Under the pieces are notes generated by a model that saw nothing but the letters and a program-made list of their open reading frames with translations, did not search any database and was not told the origin of the DNA. A program made the position numbers and the translations under genes. A stretch of DNA of 64,000 nucleotides from Microbacterium album. GTDB lineage: Bacteria > Actinomycetota > Actinomycetes > Actinomycetales > Microbacteriaceae. Positions 7,444 through 17,123 of the stretch are shown here, piece after piece; position 1 is the stretch's first letter; every line of letters begins with the position of its first letter. The stretch lies in assembly GCF_014643695.1 (NCBI RefSeq), contig NZ_BMJY01000010.1, forward strand, positions 47,080-111,079. Direction: 5' to 3'.

Positions 7444-8766
7444 GTGACGCACACCGAGCGGGGGAAGCCCGGCAGCCATCTCATCGACGTCCGCCCGCTG
7501 ACCGAGAGCCCGGCGTTCGCGCGCCTCTGGGTCGGGACGCTGCTGAGCGGACTGGGCACCCAGTTGACCATCACGGCCGTCATGCTGCACATGTACGCGC
7601 TGACGGGCTCGACGTTCGCCGTGTCCATGATCGCGGTCGCCGGTCTCGTCCCCATGGTCATCGCGGGGCTCTACGGCGGCATGCTCGCGGACCACTTCGA
7701 TCGCCGCACCGTGGCCCTGGTCGCGGCATCGTTCGGCTGGCTGGCGACCCTGCTGCTGGCGGTGCTCGCCTGGACGGGAGGCATCACCGAGTGGTGGCTG
7801 TACCTGCTGTCCATCGTCAACTCGTGCGCGAGCTCCGTGGCGTCGGCGACGAAGGCGGCCATGACGCCGAGGCTCGTCGGGAAGGCGCTCATCCCCGCGG
7901 CGGCGGCGCTCACGGGCATCACGACGGGCGTCATGGTGATGGTGGGGCCCGCGGCGGGCGGCATCCTCGTGGCCTTCCTCGGGTACCCGATCACCTACAC
8001 GATCGACGTCGTCCTGATGCTGTCGCTGTTCCTCGGGCTGGCCACGCTCCCGCGCCTGGTGCCCGACGGGCAGACGACGCGGCCGGGCCTGCGGTCCGTG
8101 ATCGACGGGCTCGCCTTCCTTCGGGTCGCGCCCAACATCCGCATGCAGTTCATCCTCGACATCATCGCGATGACGTTCGGACACCCCATCGCGCTGTTCC
8201 CCGCGATCGGCGCGCTGCTGCTGGGCGGCGGCGAGGTGACGGCGGGCGTCCTCATGGCCGCGATCGCGGCGGGCGTGCTGATCTCGAGCCTGTTCTCCGG
8301 CAGGATCGGGTCCGTGCGGCGGCAGGGGGTCGGGATCGCGCGGGCCATCCAGGCCTTCGGGATCGCGACGGGCCTGTTCGGGCTCGTGCTGCTCGCCGCC
8401 GCCTTCGGCGCGTTCGCGCCCGCCGGCGGGCCGGATGAGACGTCGCCCAATCTCGTCCTCATCGTGCTGGCCTGCGTGTGCCTCGCCCTGACGGGGGCGA
8501 CGGACAACGTCAGCGCGATCTTCCGGCAGACGATGCTGCAGTCCGCCGTGCCCGACGCGGTCCGCGGACGCCTGCAGGGGGTCTTCATGGTGGTCGTGGC
8601 CGGCGGACCCCGCATCGGAGCCCTGTACGCCGGCACGATCGCGACGCTGACGACCCTGTGGCTGCCGCCCCTGCTGGGCGGGATGCTCATCGTCGCGATC
8701 GTGGGCACGGTGCTGCGCTTCGCGGTCGGCTTCCGCGCGTACGACGCCGAGAATCCGCGGCCCTGA
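7444..8766 (+). CDS. MFS transporter, EntS-like (MFS_3 type)
   Basis: A 440-residue major-facilitator carrier with about twelve hydrophobic segments and the loop 2-3 motif [12 protein letters not shown] (about residues 79-90). The order of helices and the short polar N-terminus resemble the MFS_3/enterobactin-exporter group, which export siderophores or drugs. No siderophore genes are nearby, so the substrate is unknown. The start is a GTG with TAGCCT ending six bases before it and no Shine-Dalgarno. It is divergent from rpsO and convergent with the YceI gene. Confidence 0.82.
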   Translation: MTHTERGKPGSHLIDVRPLTESPAFARLWVGTLLSGLGTQLTITAVMLHMYALTGSTFAVSMIAVAGLVPMVIAGLYGGMLADHFDRRTVALVAASFGWLATLLLAVLAWTGGITEWWLYLLSIVNSCASSVASATKAAMTPRLVGKALIPAAAALTGITTGVMVMVGPAAGGILVAFLGYPITYTIDVVLMLSLFLGLATLPRLVPDGQTTRPGLRSVIDGLAFLRVAPNIRMQFILDIIAMTFGHPIALFPAIGALLLGGGEVTAGVLMAAIAAGVLISSLFSGRIGSVRRQGVGIARAIQAFGIATGLFGLVLLAAAFGAFAPAGGPDETSPNLVLIVLACVCLALTGATDNVSAIFRQTMLQSAVPDAVRGRLQGVFMVVVAGGPRIGALYAGTIATLTTLWLPPLLGGMLIVAIVGTVLRFAVGFRAYDAENPRP

Positions 8767-8785
8767 CGCCGGCGTCACCGGAAAA

Positions 8786-8812
8786 CGCCCGAAAGCACGA
8801 GGCTTTCGGGCG
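8786..8812. terminator. Shared terminator hairpin between convergent genes
   Basis: CGCCCGAAAG pairs perfectly with CTTTCGGGCG across a seven-base loop, in the 67-base gap between the MFS stop and the YceI stop. On the minus strand the stem is followed by GTTTTCCG, giving a short T run; on the plus strand by CTTCC. It can serve both convergent genes. Confidence 0.7.
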
Positions 8813-8833
8813 CTTCCTGGCGAAACGTCGGAC

Positions 8834-9385
8834 TCAGTCCTGCTTGAGCGCGCCCTGCAGGTCGAGCGTGATCGTGACGTCCTTGCCGACGAGCACACCG
8901 CCGGTCTCGAGCGCGGCGTTCCACGTGAGGCCGAAGTCCTCGCGGTCGATGACCGCGGTACCGGTCGCGCCGGCCTTGTAGTTGCCCCAGGGGTCCGAGC
9001 CGAACCCGCCGAACTCGATGGTGAACGTGACGGGCTTGGTCACGCCGCGGATCGTCAGGTCGCCGTCGACGAAGAAGTCGCCGTCCTGCGCGCGCACGCC
9101 CGTGGAGACGAACGTGATCGTCGGGTGGTTCTCGGCGTCGAAGAAGTCGGCCGAGCGCAGGTGCTGGTCGCGCGCCTCGTCCTTGGTGTTGATCGACGCG
9201 ACGTCCGCCTTCGCGGTGACCTTGGCCTCGAGCGGGTTCTCCGGGGCCTCGATGGTGCCCTCGATGACCTGGAAGTGTCCCTTCACCTTCGAGATCATCA
9301 TGTGGCGGACGCTGAAGCCGACCTCGCTGTGGGAGGGGTCGAGGACGTAGGTGCCGGGACGGTAGCCGGGAATGTCGATGCTCAT
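8834..9385 (-). CDS. YceI-family polyprenyl-binding protein
   Basis: A 183-residue lipocalin-like beta-barrel protein. YceI signatures visible are [24 protein letters not shown] (written here as positions 14-37), [15 protein letters not shown] and [14 protein letters not shown]. The family binds isoprenoid or fatty chains and is often stress- or acid-induced. There is no signal peptide, so this copy is cytoplasmic, as usual in actinobacteria. A GAGGAGA Shine-Dalgarno lies five bases before the ATG at 9385. It is monocistronic; ligand unknown. Confidence 0.88.
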   Translation of the reverse strand: MSIDIPGYRPGTYVLDPSHSEVGFSVRHMMISKVKGHFQVIEGTIEAPENPLEAKVTAKADVASINTKDEARDQHLRSADFFDAENHPTITFVSTGVRAQDGDFFVDGDLTIRGVTKPVTFTIEFGGFGSDPWGNYKAGATGTAVIDREDFGLTWNAALETGGVLVGKDVTITLDLQGALKQD

Positions 9386-9479
9386 TGTTCTCCTCGCGTT
9401 GAGCCGTGTCGGTACGGCGATACACGGATCACAATACCCATGCGCCTGCATATATTCCCGAATGGCGGATGAATTTCAT

Positions 9480-9521
9480 GCGAACGGTCCCGGCACCCTC
9501 GCGGGCACCGGGACCGTTCGC
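9480..9521 (-). terminator. Hairpin terminator downstream of FKBP gene
   Basis: GCGAACGGTCCCGG and CCGGGACCGTTCGC form a perfect 14-bp stem with a 14-base loop, eleven bases after the FKBP stop. On the minus strand it is followed by ATGAAATTCATCC, which has only a weak T content, so termination efficiency is uncertain. Confidence 0.6.
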
Positions 9522-9532
9522 ATGCGGGCGGG

Positions 9533-9904
9533 TCAGGCGACGTCGATGAGGTCGATGATGAAGATCAGAGTCTTACCGCTGAGGAAGTGCCCGGAGCCGG
9601 CCGGGCCGTACGCGAGGTGGGGCGGGATGACGAGCTCGCGCCGACCGCCGACCTTCATCCCGGGGATGCCCTCCTGCCATCCCTGGATCAGGCCACGCAG
9701 CGGGAACTGGATGCTCTCGCCGCGGTTCCACGAGGAGTCGAACTCCTCGCCGGTCTCGTACTCGACCCCCGCGTAGTGCACCGTGACGGTGTCGCCCGGC
9801 TTGGCCTCGGCCCCGTCCCCCACGATGACGTCGCGGATGACGAGCTCCGACGGTGCCGGACCCTGGGGTGCGTCGAACTCGGGCTTGCTGCGATCTGCGC
9901 TCAT
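9533..9904 (-). CDS. FKBP-type peptidyl-prolyl isomerase, cytoplasmic
   Basis: A 123-residue single-domain FKBP. The fold is marked by GDTVTVHYAGVEY, FDSSWNRGESIQFPL, LIQGWQEGIPGMKVGGRREL and IPPHLAYGP, and the conserved aromatic and Tyr pocket residues are present. It catalyses cis-trans isomerisation of X-Pro bonds and has no signal peptide. Eighteen N-terminal residues before the domain are acidic and Pro-rich. A GATGGAGG stretch overlaps the start region. A second, lipidated two-domain FKBP lies near 52 kb, so this one is the cytoplasmic form. Confidence 0.93.
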   Translation of the reverse strand: MSADRSKPEFDAPQGPAPSELVIRDVIVGDGAEAKPGDTVTVHYAGVEYETGEEFDSSWNRGESIQFPLRGLIQGWQEGIPGMKVGGRRELVIPPHLAYGPAGSGHFLSGKTLIFIIDLIDVA

Positions 9905-10095
9905 GCCTCCATCACACCACGACGAGCGCGGTGCGGGGAGGTGGACGGCGCAGCATTACGCCGACAGCGGAGCGAGGGATCGCCCGGAACAGACTCAGCG
10001 CCCGGGCCGCGGCGATGCCTGCGAGTCTTCCGGGCGCTGAGTTGATCTGACACCAGGATGCGCCTCGTCCTTCGCCCGTGTCAACACCCCTGGCG

Positions 10096-11307
10096 TCAGT
10101 AGGACAGCAGTGCCTGGCGGGTCGCCGCGATACGGGCGAGCAGCACGTGCTCGTCCTCGGCGGCATGCGGATCGCGGCCCGAGAGCGCACGCTGACGCGC
10201 GGCCGCGAGCGACGCGGAGTCCCTGATGAACGACTTCATGAGCTTGCGTCGATCCCCTCTGAGCGTGGCGGCCCACGCCATGCCCGTGCGGCGCCCGACG
10301 GGCGTGGCGAGCATGTCGACCTCCTGGGGCGTGAACCACCCGGCCGTCGCGTATTCGCCCAGCCGCTCCCGGGTCAGGCGCGCCTCCTCGCGCCGCAGCA
10401 GCACGACACCGAAGACGAAGAGCGCGAAGATCGGCACCTGCAGCACGACGTAGTAGCCGAGCCATCCGACGATCCCGCCGCTGACGACGTAGCCGGCGCC
10501 GTTCCAGAGCGCGTGCAGCAGGACGGCGCCGACGAGGCCTACCAGCCAGTACGCCAGGCTCGGACCGGTGGCGAGCCCGCGCCGCGCGGCGAGGCCGAGG
10601 GCGAAACCCGTCAGGCCCGTGAACATGGCGTGGCAGAACGGCGAGAGGATCCCGCGCAGGACGAACGTGAAGCCGAGCTGGGCCGCACCGCCTTCGATCA
10701 CCGCGATCGCGAAGTACTGGATGTTCTCGGTGAAGGCGAAGCCCGCCCCGACCATGGCCCCGTAGACGACGCCGTCCACCGGCCCGTCGAACGCGCGCCG
10801 GCCCATCCAGAAGATTAGGAGCAGCCCGAGGCCCTTGAAGACCTCCTCGACGATCGGCGCCTGCACGACCGCGCCGAAGAAGTCCGCCTCGCGCAGGAAC
10901 GGGGCGGCGACCCGCAGCGCCAGGTCGAACAGCAGCGTGAACGCCACGGACGCGATCGCACCCCACGCCACGGCGAAGGCCAGCAGGCCCTTCGGCTCGG
11001 GCTCCCACCTGTCGATCAGGACGACCGCGCCGATCACGATGGCGTACGGGATGAGCGCCGCCAGCATCCCCACGATGGACGCGGCGGCCCCGAGGAACGT
11101 CACGAAGTACGCCACGAGCGCCAGCAGCATGAGCGCGAGCACGGGCCAGAGCCATCCCCACGCCCTCCGGCCCCGACGGGAGGCGACGGGCAGCGGCGGC
11201 ACCGCGGGAGCCGGCGCGATGTGGGCGCCGACGCCGTGCTCGGGCTGCGCGAACGGCGTCGGGAAGCGCGGGTGCGAAGGCGGGGTCAGGCCGGTGCCGT
11301 AGGTCAT
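10096..11307 (-). CDS. PrsW-family intramembrane metalloprotease
   Basis: A 403-residue multi-pass membrane protein. After a 45-residue Pro-rich cytoplasmic tail come eight or so hydrophobic segments. The PrsW motif PIVEEVFKGLG contains the catalytic-type Glu154-Glu155 pair, and His residues occur in SPFCHAMFTG and LLHALWNG, as in the Abi/CPBP-PrsW superfamily. PrsW proteases cleave anti-sigma factors within the membrane; the target here is unknown as no sigma or anti-sigma gene is adjacent. The ATG is preceded by GAGGA. A region of 190 bases with no clear feature separates it from the FKBP gene. Confidence 0.86.
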   Translation of the reverse strand: MTYGTGLTPPSHPRFPTPFAQPEHGVGAHIAPAPAVPPLPVASRRGRRAWGWLWPVLALMLLALVAYFVTFLGAAASIVGMLAALIPYAIVIGAVVLIDRWEPEPKGLLAFAVAWGAIASVAFTLLFDLALRVAAPFLREADFFGAVVQAPIVEEVFKGLGLLLIFWMGRRAFDGPVDGVVYGAMVGAGFAFTENIQYFAIAVIEGGAAQLGFTFVLRGILSPFCHAMFTGLTGFALGLAARRGLATGPSLAYWLVGLVGAVLLHALWNGAGYVVSGGIVGWLGYYVVLQVPIFALFVFGVVLLRREEARLTRERLGEYATAGWFTPQEVDMLATPVGRRTGMAWAATLRGDRRKLMKSFIRDSASLAAARQRALSGRDPHAAEDEHVLLARIAATRQALLSY

Positions 11308-11476
11308 CTGCCATCCTCGTCGTCGGGATGCGCCGGCACGGTGGGCCGCCGCACGTCTGGCCATCCTATTCGCGCGATCCCGCGGCGGCGGCGCTATCGC
11401 CATGCCACAAGCCGGGCGGGCGATCCTCGGTGGCCGCTGACAGCACGCCGGACGTCCCGGCCGATAGCCTGGACGT

Positions 11477-12346
11477 ATGCGCTTCGCCCACCTCGTCCTC
11501 CCCGGGGGCGACGCCCCCACCCTCGCGCTGATCGACGGCGACGAGGCCCTGCCGGTCCCCGGCCTCGTGCCCCACGGTCCGCGTACGCTCGAGGCCCTGA
11601 TCGCGGGCGGCGACGGGCTGCAGGCCGCCGTCCGGGACGCGGCCGCGGCGGGCGGGGGCGAGCGGGTCGCGCTGGCCGAGGCGACGTTCGCGCCCGCGGT
11701 GCTGGCGCCGCCGTCGATCATGGCGGTCGGCCTCAACTACGCCGCGCACTCGGGAGAGCTGAACCTGAAGACGGACGACACTCCGACCGTCTTCACGCTG
11801 TGGCCCAACTCGCTCGCGCCGCACGAGGGCACCACGACGTGGTCGCGCTCGCTCACGAATGCCGTCGACTACGAGGCCGAGCTCGGCGTGATCATCGGTC
11901 GCGCCGCGCGCGACGTCACAGAAGACGAGGCGCTCGACTACGTCTTCGGCTACACGGTGGTCAACGACATCTCGGCGCGCGACATCCAGTACTCCGAGGC
12001 GCAGTGGTGCCGGTGCAAGTCCTTCGACGGCTTCACGCCGGTCGGCCCGTACGTCGTCACGGCCGACGAGGTGCCCGACCCGCAGGACCTGCACATCTGG
12101 ACCGAGCTCGACGGGCACATGATGCAGGATGCCTCGACGGGCCAGATGGTGCGTTCGGTCGCGAAGCTCATCTCCCACCTCTCACACGGCATCACGCTGC
12201 TGCCCGGGACGCTCATCTCGACGGGCAGCCCCGGCGGATCCGGCTACTCCCGTACCCCCCAGGTCCTGCTGCGCGACCGCTCGACCGTCACGGTCGGCAT
12301 CGACGGCATCGGCGCCCTCAGCACCCACTGCCGCGTCGTCGACTGA
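11477..12346 (+). CDS. Fumarylacetoacetate hydrolase family protein
   Basis: A 289-residue FAH-superfamily enzyme. The core starts at PPSIMAVGLNYAAHSGEL; metal ligands are expected in VDYEAELGVIIG (Glu) and in GYTVVNDISARD (Asp). The C-terminus keeps LISTGSPGGSG and VTVGIDGIGAL of the FAH fold. Members hydrolyse C-C bonds of acylpyruvates or decarboxylate 2-oxo acids; the substrate is not readable. TAGCCT ends six bases before the ATG. It is convergent with aspA. Confidence 0.88.
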   Translation: MRFAHLVLPGGDAPTLALIDGDEALPVPGLVPHGPRTLEALIAGGDGLQAAVRDAAAAGGGERVALAEATFAPAVLAPPSIMAVGLNYAAHSGELNLKTDDTPTVFTLWPNSLAPHEGTTTWSRSLTNAVDYEAELGVIIGRAARDVTEDEALDYVFGYTVVNDISARDIQYSEAQWCRCKSFDGFTPVGPYVVTADEVPDPQDLHIWTELDGHMMQDASTGQMVRSVAKLISHLSHGITLLPGTLISTGSPGGSGYSRTPQVLLRDRSTVTVGIDGIGALSTHCRVVD

Positions 12347-12384
12347 CCGCGACCGCTGCGCCGGGCGCACTCAACGGGGAGTGC

Positions 12385-13842
12385 TCACTCGCGCCCACCA
12401 TGGTCGTCGGGCCTGACGACGGGGAGGGCGGCGGTGATGGCTTCGGTGCCGGACAGGCGTGCGGGGGTGAGTTGCTTGTCGATCTCGGTGCGGGTCATGA
12501 GTCCGGCTTCGATGACGAGGTCGGCGACGTTGCGGCCGGTCAGGAGCGCGGTCTTGGCCAGGGCGGCGGCGGCGGAGTAGCCGATGAAGGGGGTCAGGGC
12601 GGTGACGACGCCGACGGAGGAGCCGACCATGGTGCCGAGGCGGTCGCGGTTGGCGGTGATGCCGGTGACGCAGTTCACGCGGAGGGTGTGGATGGCCTGA
12701 CGCATCCAGGTGATGGACTGCAGCAGCGAGTGGGCGATGACCGGTTCGAACGCGTTGAGCTGGAGTTGCCCGGCCTCGGCGGCCATGGTGACGGTGGTGT
12801 CGGCGCCGGCGACGGCGAACGCGACCTGGTTGACCACCTCGGGGATGACGGGGTTGACCTTGCCGGGCATGATGCTGGATCCGGCCTGGCGGGGTGGGAG
12901 GTTGATCTCCCCGAACCCGGACTGGGGGCCCGAGGACAGCAGGCGCAGGTCGTTGCAGATCTTCGACAGCTTCATCGCGTTGCGTTTGAGGGAGCCGGAG
13001 AACGACATGAACGCGCCGGTGTCGCTGGTGGCCTCGACCAGGTCCGACGCGGTGGTCAGCTCACGGCCGGAGATCTCGCTGAGGTGGCGGCGGGCCGCTT
13101 CGGCGTACCCGCGCGGGGCGGTCACGCCCGTGCCGATCGCGGTCGCGCCGAGGTTGATCTCCGTCAGCAGCGACGCGTTCTCCGTCAACCTCTGATGATC
13201 CTCGCCCAGCGTGGTGGCGAACCCGTGGAACTCCTGCCCCAACGTCATCGGCACCGCGTCCTGCAACTGCGTGCGCCCGACCTTGAGCACGTCGTCGAAC
13301 TCGGCCGCCTTGTCCAAGAACGCCCGCCGCAACAGGTCCAGCTCCTCCAGCAACGACACATGCACCAGCGACAGGGCGACCTTGATCGCCGTCGGGTACA
13401 CATCGTTGGTGGACTGGCTGCGGTTGGTGTGATCCAACGGCGACAGATACCCGTAATCACCCTTCTGGCGTCCGGCAAGCTCCAGCGCGATGTTGGTGAT
13501 CACCTCGTTAGCGTTCATGTTCGTCGACGTGCCCGCACCGCCCTGGATCACCCCGACCACGAACTGATCGTGGAACTCCCCCTCGATCACCCGCTGAGCC
13601 GCCCGATCGATCAGATCGGCCCGCACCGGATCCAACACCCCGATCTCCCGGTTCGCGCGCGCCGCGGCCTGCTTCACCATCGCCAACGCGCCCACCAACT
13701 CCGGATACACCGAGATCGGCCGCTTCGACACATCGAAGTTCTCCAACGCCCGAGCCGTATGGATCCCCCAATACGCCCCCACCGGAACCTCGAGCGAGCC
13801 GAGCGAATCCGACTCCGTACGTGTCTCCAGCGGCGCAGCCAT
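12385..13842 (-). CDS. aspA: Aspartate ammonia-lyase
   Basis: A 485-residue fumarase/aspartase-superfamily lyase that converts aspartate to fumarate and ammonia. The signature GSSIMPGKVNP with the catalytic Ser loop is present, along with the first-domain GAGTSTNMNANEV and the TGAFMSFSGSLKR region. I choose the ATG at 13842 because GAGGA sits five bases before it; the ATG six bases upstream (13848) overlaps that Shine-Dalgarno. The plus strand is strongly G-rich across the 3' half of the gene and C-rich across the 5' half, switching near 13.15-13.2 kb, which is unlike its neighbours. Confidence 0.93.
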   Translation of the reverse strand: MAAPLETRTESDSLGSLEVPVGAYWGIHTARALENFDVSKRPISVYPELVGALAMVKQAAARANREIGVLDPVRADLIDRAAQRVIEGEFHDQFVVGVIQGGAGTSTNMNANEVITNIALELAGRQKGDYGYLSPLDHTNRSQSTNDVYPTAIKVALSLVHVSLLEELDLLRRAFLDKAAEFDDVLKVGRTQLQDAVPMTLGQEFHGFATTLGEDHQRLTENASLLTEINLGATAIGTGVTAPRGYAEAARRHLSEISGRELTTASDLVEATSDTGAFMSFSGSLKRNAMKLSKICNDLRLLSSGPQSGFGEINLPPRQAGSSIMPGKVNPVIPEVVNQVAFAVAGADTTVTMAAEAGQLQLNAFEPVIAHSLLQSITWMRQAIHTLRVNCVTGITANRDRLGTMVGSSVGVVTALTPFIGYSAAAALAKTALLTGRNVADLVIEAGLMTRTEIDKQLTPARLSGTEAITAALPVVRPDDHGGRE

Positions 13843-13903
13843 GAGCATCCTCGTGTTCGCGGGTCGTTCGCCTCGACTCTACGCCGCGACGGGCCGCGAG
13901 CGG

Positions 13904-14803
13904 TCAGACGCGCGGCGGCTTGCGCGAGAACGCCTCGAGCCGCTGCTCCGGCGACAGCGCCGCCATCCGCTCGTACCACTCGGGGGCGAAGAACCCGCCG
14001 GGCTCGCCCGCGTGCACCGGGACGACCGTGTGCGTGATCGTGTGGTCGTAGACGTGCACGAGGTGGAAGGACTGGCCCGCGTCCATCCCGTTCACGCGCT
14101 GGGCGGGACGCGCGACGTCCATCGTGTAGCACGACGCCGCGGCGACGCTCACCGGCACGTCCGCGAAGGTCCCGCTCATGGAGTAGTGCAGGTGCCCCGC
14201 CAGGATCGCCCGCACGTCCGTGCCGGCGATGACCTCGGCGAAGGGCACCTGGTCGCGCAGCTCCAGGATGTCGAACAGCGGTACATGGCTCGGCAGGGGC
14301 GGGTGGTGCAGGGCGAGGATCGTGCCGAGCGGCGCCGGCTCCGCCAGGACCTCCCGCAGCCAGCCGAGCTGTTCGGCGCCCAGCTCGCCGTGATGCCAGC
14401 CAGGCACCGTGCTGTCGAGCGCCACGAGCCGGAGCCCGCCCAGATCCCACACCCCCGTGACGGGCTGCTCGTCCGCCGAGAGCCCCAGCAGGTCACGCCG
14501 CATCTCGGGCCGCTCGTCGTGGTTGCCCGCGACCCAGACGACCGGCGCGCCGAGCCGCTCCGCGACGGGCTCGACCAGCTCGCGCACCCGACGGTACGCC
14601 TCTGGTTCGCCCAGGTCGGTCAGATCCCCCGTGAACACGAGGGCATCCGGGGGTGTCTCGAGCTGCTCGACGCGGGCGAGCGTCGCCCGGAGGTTCGCCT
14701 CGGTGTCGAAGCGCCCCCCGAGCGGCGCACCGTCCGCCAGCAGGTGCGTGTCGCTGAGGTGGACGATCGTGCGCCGCGCAGGCGGGTGCTGACCGAACTG
14801 CAT
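13904..14803 (-). CDS. Calcineurin-like phosphodiesterase, CpdA-like
   Basis: A 299-residue metallophosphoesterase with all five motifs of the class III cyclic-nucleotide phosphodiesterases: LSDTHL, FTGDLTD, GNHDE, ALHHPP and AGHLHY. These bind the two metals. Members hydrolyse 3',5'-cAMP or other phosphodiesters; cAMP specificity is not proven. TAGACT on the minus strand (14810-14815) ends six bases before the ATG, facing the divergent promoter of the peptidase gene. Confidence 0.88.
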   Translation of the reverse strand: MQFGQHPPARRTIVHLSDTHLLADGAPLGGRFDTEANLRATLARVEQLETPPDALVFTGDLTDLGEPEAYRRVRELVEPVAERLGAPVVWVAGNHDERPEMRRDLLGLSADEQPVTGVWDLGGLRLVALDSTVPGWHHGELGAEQLGWLREVLAEPAPLGTILALHHPPLPSHVPLFDILELRDQVPFAEVIAGTDVRAILAGHLHYSMSGTFADVPVSVAAASCYTMDVARPAQRVNGMDAGQSFHLVHVYDHTITHTVVPVHAGEPGGFFAPEWYERMAALSPEQRLEAFSRKPPRV

Positions 14804-14857
14804 GCCGCGAGTCTAGGGCGTGCCCGTCCGGCTCGGCGGGGCGGATAGCGTTGACGG

Positions 14858-17020
14858 GTGACGAATGACTCGCCCGCCCCCGCTTCCGTGTCCCCCGCAT
14901 CCTCTGCGTCGCCTGTCCCCCCGCCCGCGCCCGCTCGGCGCCCCACGATCCGCTCCCACCACGGGGACTCGTTCGAGGACCCGTACGAGTGGCTGCGGGC
15001 CAAGGACGATCCCGAGGTCATCGCGCACCTCGAGGCGGAGAACGCCCACACCGATGCCGCGCTCGCCCACCTGGAGCCGCTGCGCGAGCGCATCTTCCAG
15101 GAGATCAAGGGCCGCGTGCGGGAGACCGACCTGAGCCTGCCCAGCCGCCGCGGCGACTGGTGGTACTACGCTCGCACGGTCGAGGGCAAGCAGTACGGCA
15201 TCCAGTGCCGCGCCCCGATCGCCGGCCCCGACGACTGGACGCCTCCCGTCCTCGCGCCCGACGTCGACGTGCCGGGCGAGCAGATCCTGCTCGACGGCAA
15301 CGCCGAGGCCGAGGGCCACGACTTCTTCTCGCTCGGATCGTTCGATGTCTCGAGCGACGGCACGCGCATGCTGTGGGGCGTCGACGTGACCGGCGACGAG
15401 CGCTACACCGTGCGCGTCAAGGACCTGACCACCGGTGAGGTGCTGCCGGATGTGCTCGAGGACACGTTCTCGGGGGCGCAGTTCCTGCCCGGGGGCGCAC
15501 ACATCGTCTACACGACCGTGGACGACGCATGGCGGCCGGACCGCGCGTGGCTGCACCCCGTGGGATCCCCGGGACGGGACGACGACCGGGAGATCTACCG
15601 CGACGAGGACGAGCGCTTCTGGGTCGGCGCGGGAGTGACCCGCAGCGACCGCTTCCTCGTGCTGCAGTCGGGCTCCTCCATCACGAGCGAGGTGTCGCTC
15701 GTGGAGGCGGCGCACGCCACCGATCCGGACGCGTCGCCGACCGTGGTCTGGCCGCGCCGCGAGGGCGTGGAATACGGCGTCGACCACGCCGCGATCGACG
15801 GCGAGGACTGGCTCTACATCCTCCACAACGACGGCGCGCTCGACTTCGAACTCGTGCGCGCGCGCGTCGACTCGCCCGATCAGACCAAGACGGTGCTCCC
15901 CCACGAACCGGGCCGGCGACTGCTGGACGTCGACTGCTTCCGCGACTTCGCGGTCGTCGAGTACCGGCAGGACGGCTTCCCCCGCGTGGCGGTGCTCGAC
16001 TACCGCACGCACCAGCTCACCGAGATCCGGTTCGACGAGCCGCTGTACGCCGCCGGCCTGGGCGGCAACCCCGAGTGGGCGCCGCCCGTGCTGCGCGTCG
16101 GGCACGCGTCGTTCACGACGCCCGCCGCGGTGTTCGAGTACGTGCTCGAGACCGGCGAGCTCATCCTGCGCCGCCGCGCCGAGGTGCTGGGCGGCTTCGA
16201 CCCCGACGACTACGCGCAGGCGCGCGTGTGGGCGCCCGCGCAGGACGGCACGAGCATCCCGGTGTCGCTGGTGTGGAAGCGCTCGTTCGGCGAGCCGGGC
16301 ACCGCACCGCGCCCGGTGCACCTGTACGGCTACGGCTCGTACGAGCACTCGATCGACCCGGCCTTCTCGGTCGCGCGCCTGTCCGAACTCGACCGGGGCG
16401 TGGTGTTCGCCGTCGCTCACGTGCGCGGCGGCGGCGAGATGGGCCGGCAGTGGTACGAGGAGGGCAAGCTGCAGTCCAAGCGGAACACGTTCACGGACTT
16501 CGTGGACGTCGCCCGTCACCTGGTCGACGGCGGCTACACGTCGCCGGACCGCCTCGTCGCCGAGGGCGGGTCCGCGGGGGGTCTGCTGATGGGCGCCGTC
16601 GCGAACCTCGCGCCCGAGCTGTTCGCCGGGATCCTCGCGGACGTCCCGTTCGTCGACGCGCTCACGAGCATCCTGGATCCGTCCCTCCCGCTCACCGTCA
16701 TCGAGTGGGACGAGTGGGGCGACCCGCTGCACGACCCGGAGGTGTACGCGTACATGAAGTCGTACACGCCGTACGAGAACGTGCGCGAGGGTGTGACCTA
16801 TCCGCGGATCCTCGCCATGACGTCCCTCAACGACACGCGCGTGCTGTACGTCGAGCCCGCCAAGTGGGTCGCGCGCCTGCGCGAGGTGGGCGCCGACGCG
16901 CTGTTCAAGTGCGAGATGGCCGCCGGGCACGGCGGCGTCAGCGGCCGCTACAACTCCTGGCGCGAACGGGCGTTCCAGCTCGCGTGGCTGTTCGACGTCC
17001 TGGGCGTCGCCGACGCCTGA
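14858..17020 (+). CDS. ptrB: S9 family peptidase, oligopeptidase B
   Basis: A 720-residue prolyl-oligopeptidase-family serine peptidase cleaving after basic residues in short peptides. An N-terminal beta-propeller (about residues 80-430) gates the C-terminal alpha/beta-hydrolase domain, with Ser572 in EGGSAGGLLMG, Asp659 in SLNDTRV and His691 in AGHGG. A Glu pair characteristic of P1 Arg/Lys binding would be near WDEWGDP. There is no signal peptide, so it is cytoplasmic. GTG start with TAGCGT ending six bases before it. The stop is followed seven bases later by a palindromic repeat. Confidence 0.9.
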   Translation: MTNDSPAPASVSPASSASPVPPPAPARRPTIRSHHGDSFEDPYEWLRAKDDPEVIAHLEAENAHTDAALAHLEPLRERIFQEIKGRVRETDLSLPSRRGDWWYYARTVEGKQYGIQCRAPIAGPDDWTPPVLAPDVDVPGEQILLDGNAEAEGHDFFSLGSFDVSSDGTRMLWGVDVTGDERYTVRVKDLTTGEVLPDVLEDTFSGAQFLPGGAHIVYTTVDDAWRPDRAWLHPVGSPGRDDDREIYRDEDERFWVGAGVTRSDRFLVLQSGSSITSEVSLVEAAHATDPDASPTVVWPRREGVEYGVDHAAIDGEDWLYILHNDGALDFELVRARVDSPDQTKTVLPHEPGRRLLDVDCFRDFAVVEYRQDGFPRVAVLDYRTHQLTEIRFDEPLYAAGLGGNPEWAPPVLRVGHASFTTPAAVFEYVLETGELILRRRAEVLGGFDPDDYAQARVWAPAQDGTSIPVSLVWKRSFGEPGTAPRPVHLYGYGSYEHSIDPAFSVARLSELDRGVVFAVAHVRGGGEMGRQWYEEGKLQSKRNTFTDFVDVARHLVDGGYTSPDRLVAEGGSAGGLLMGAVANLAPELFAGILADVPFVDALTSILDPSLPLTVIEWDEWGDPLHDPEVYAYMKSYTPYENVREGVTYPRILAMTSLNDTRVLYVEPAKWVARLREVGADALFKCEMAAGHGGVSGRYNSWRERAFQLAWLFDVLGVADA

Positions 17021-17027
17021 CCCCTGC

Positions 17028-17104
17028 ATGTCCCACTTCCCGCCGGAATAGCGCTCCGATTCCGGCGGGAAGTGGGACATCAGGCGACCGGAAGTGGGAC
17101 ATCC
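17028..17104. repeat. Palindromic 77-bp repeat, left copy flanking nuclease gene
   Basis: A perfect inverted repeat with 22-bp arms (17028-17049 and 17059-17080) and a nine-base loop AGCGCTCCG, followed by a half-site GGCGACCGGAAGTGGGACAT. The whole 77-bp unit recurs in the same orientation at 18202-18278 with six mismatches. It begins seven bases after the ptrB stop and could also stop transcription, though no T run follows. The nuclease gene lies between the two copies. Confidence 0.85.
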
Positions 17105-17123
17105 TCGGTTCGTGCCGACCCGG

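Noticed and set aside
11221..14037. 938-codon open frame across the FAH gene and opposite aspA
   Set aside because: Runs through two real genes in the wrong frame; low-complexity composition.
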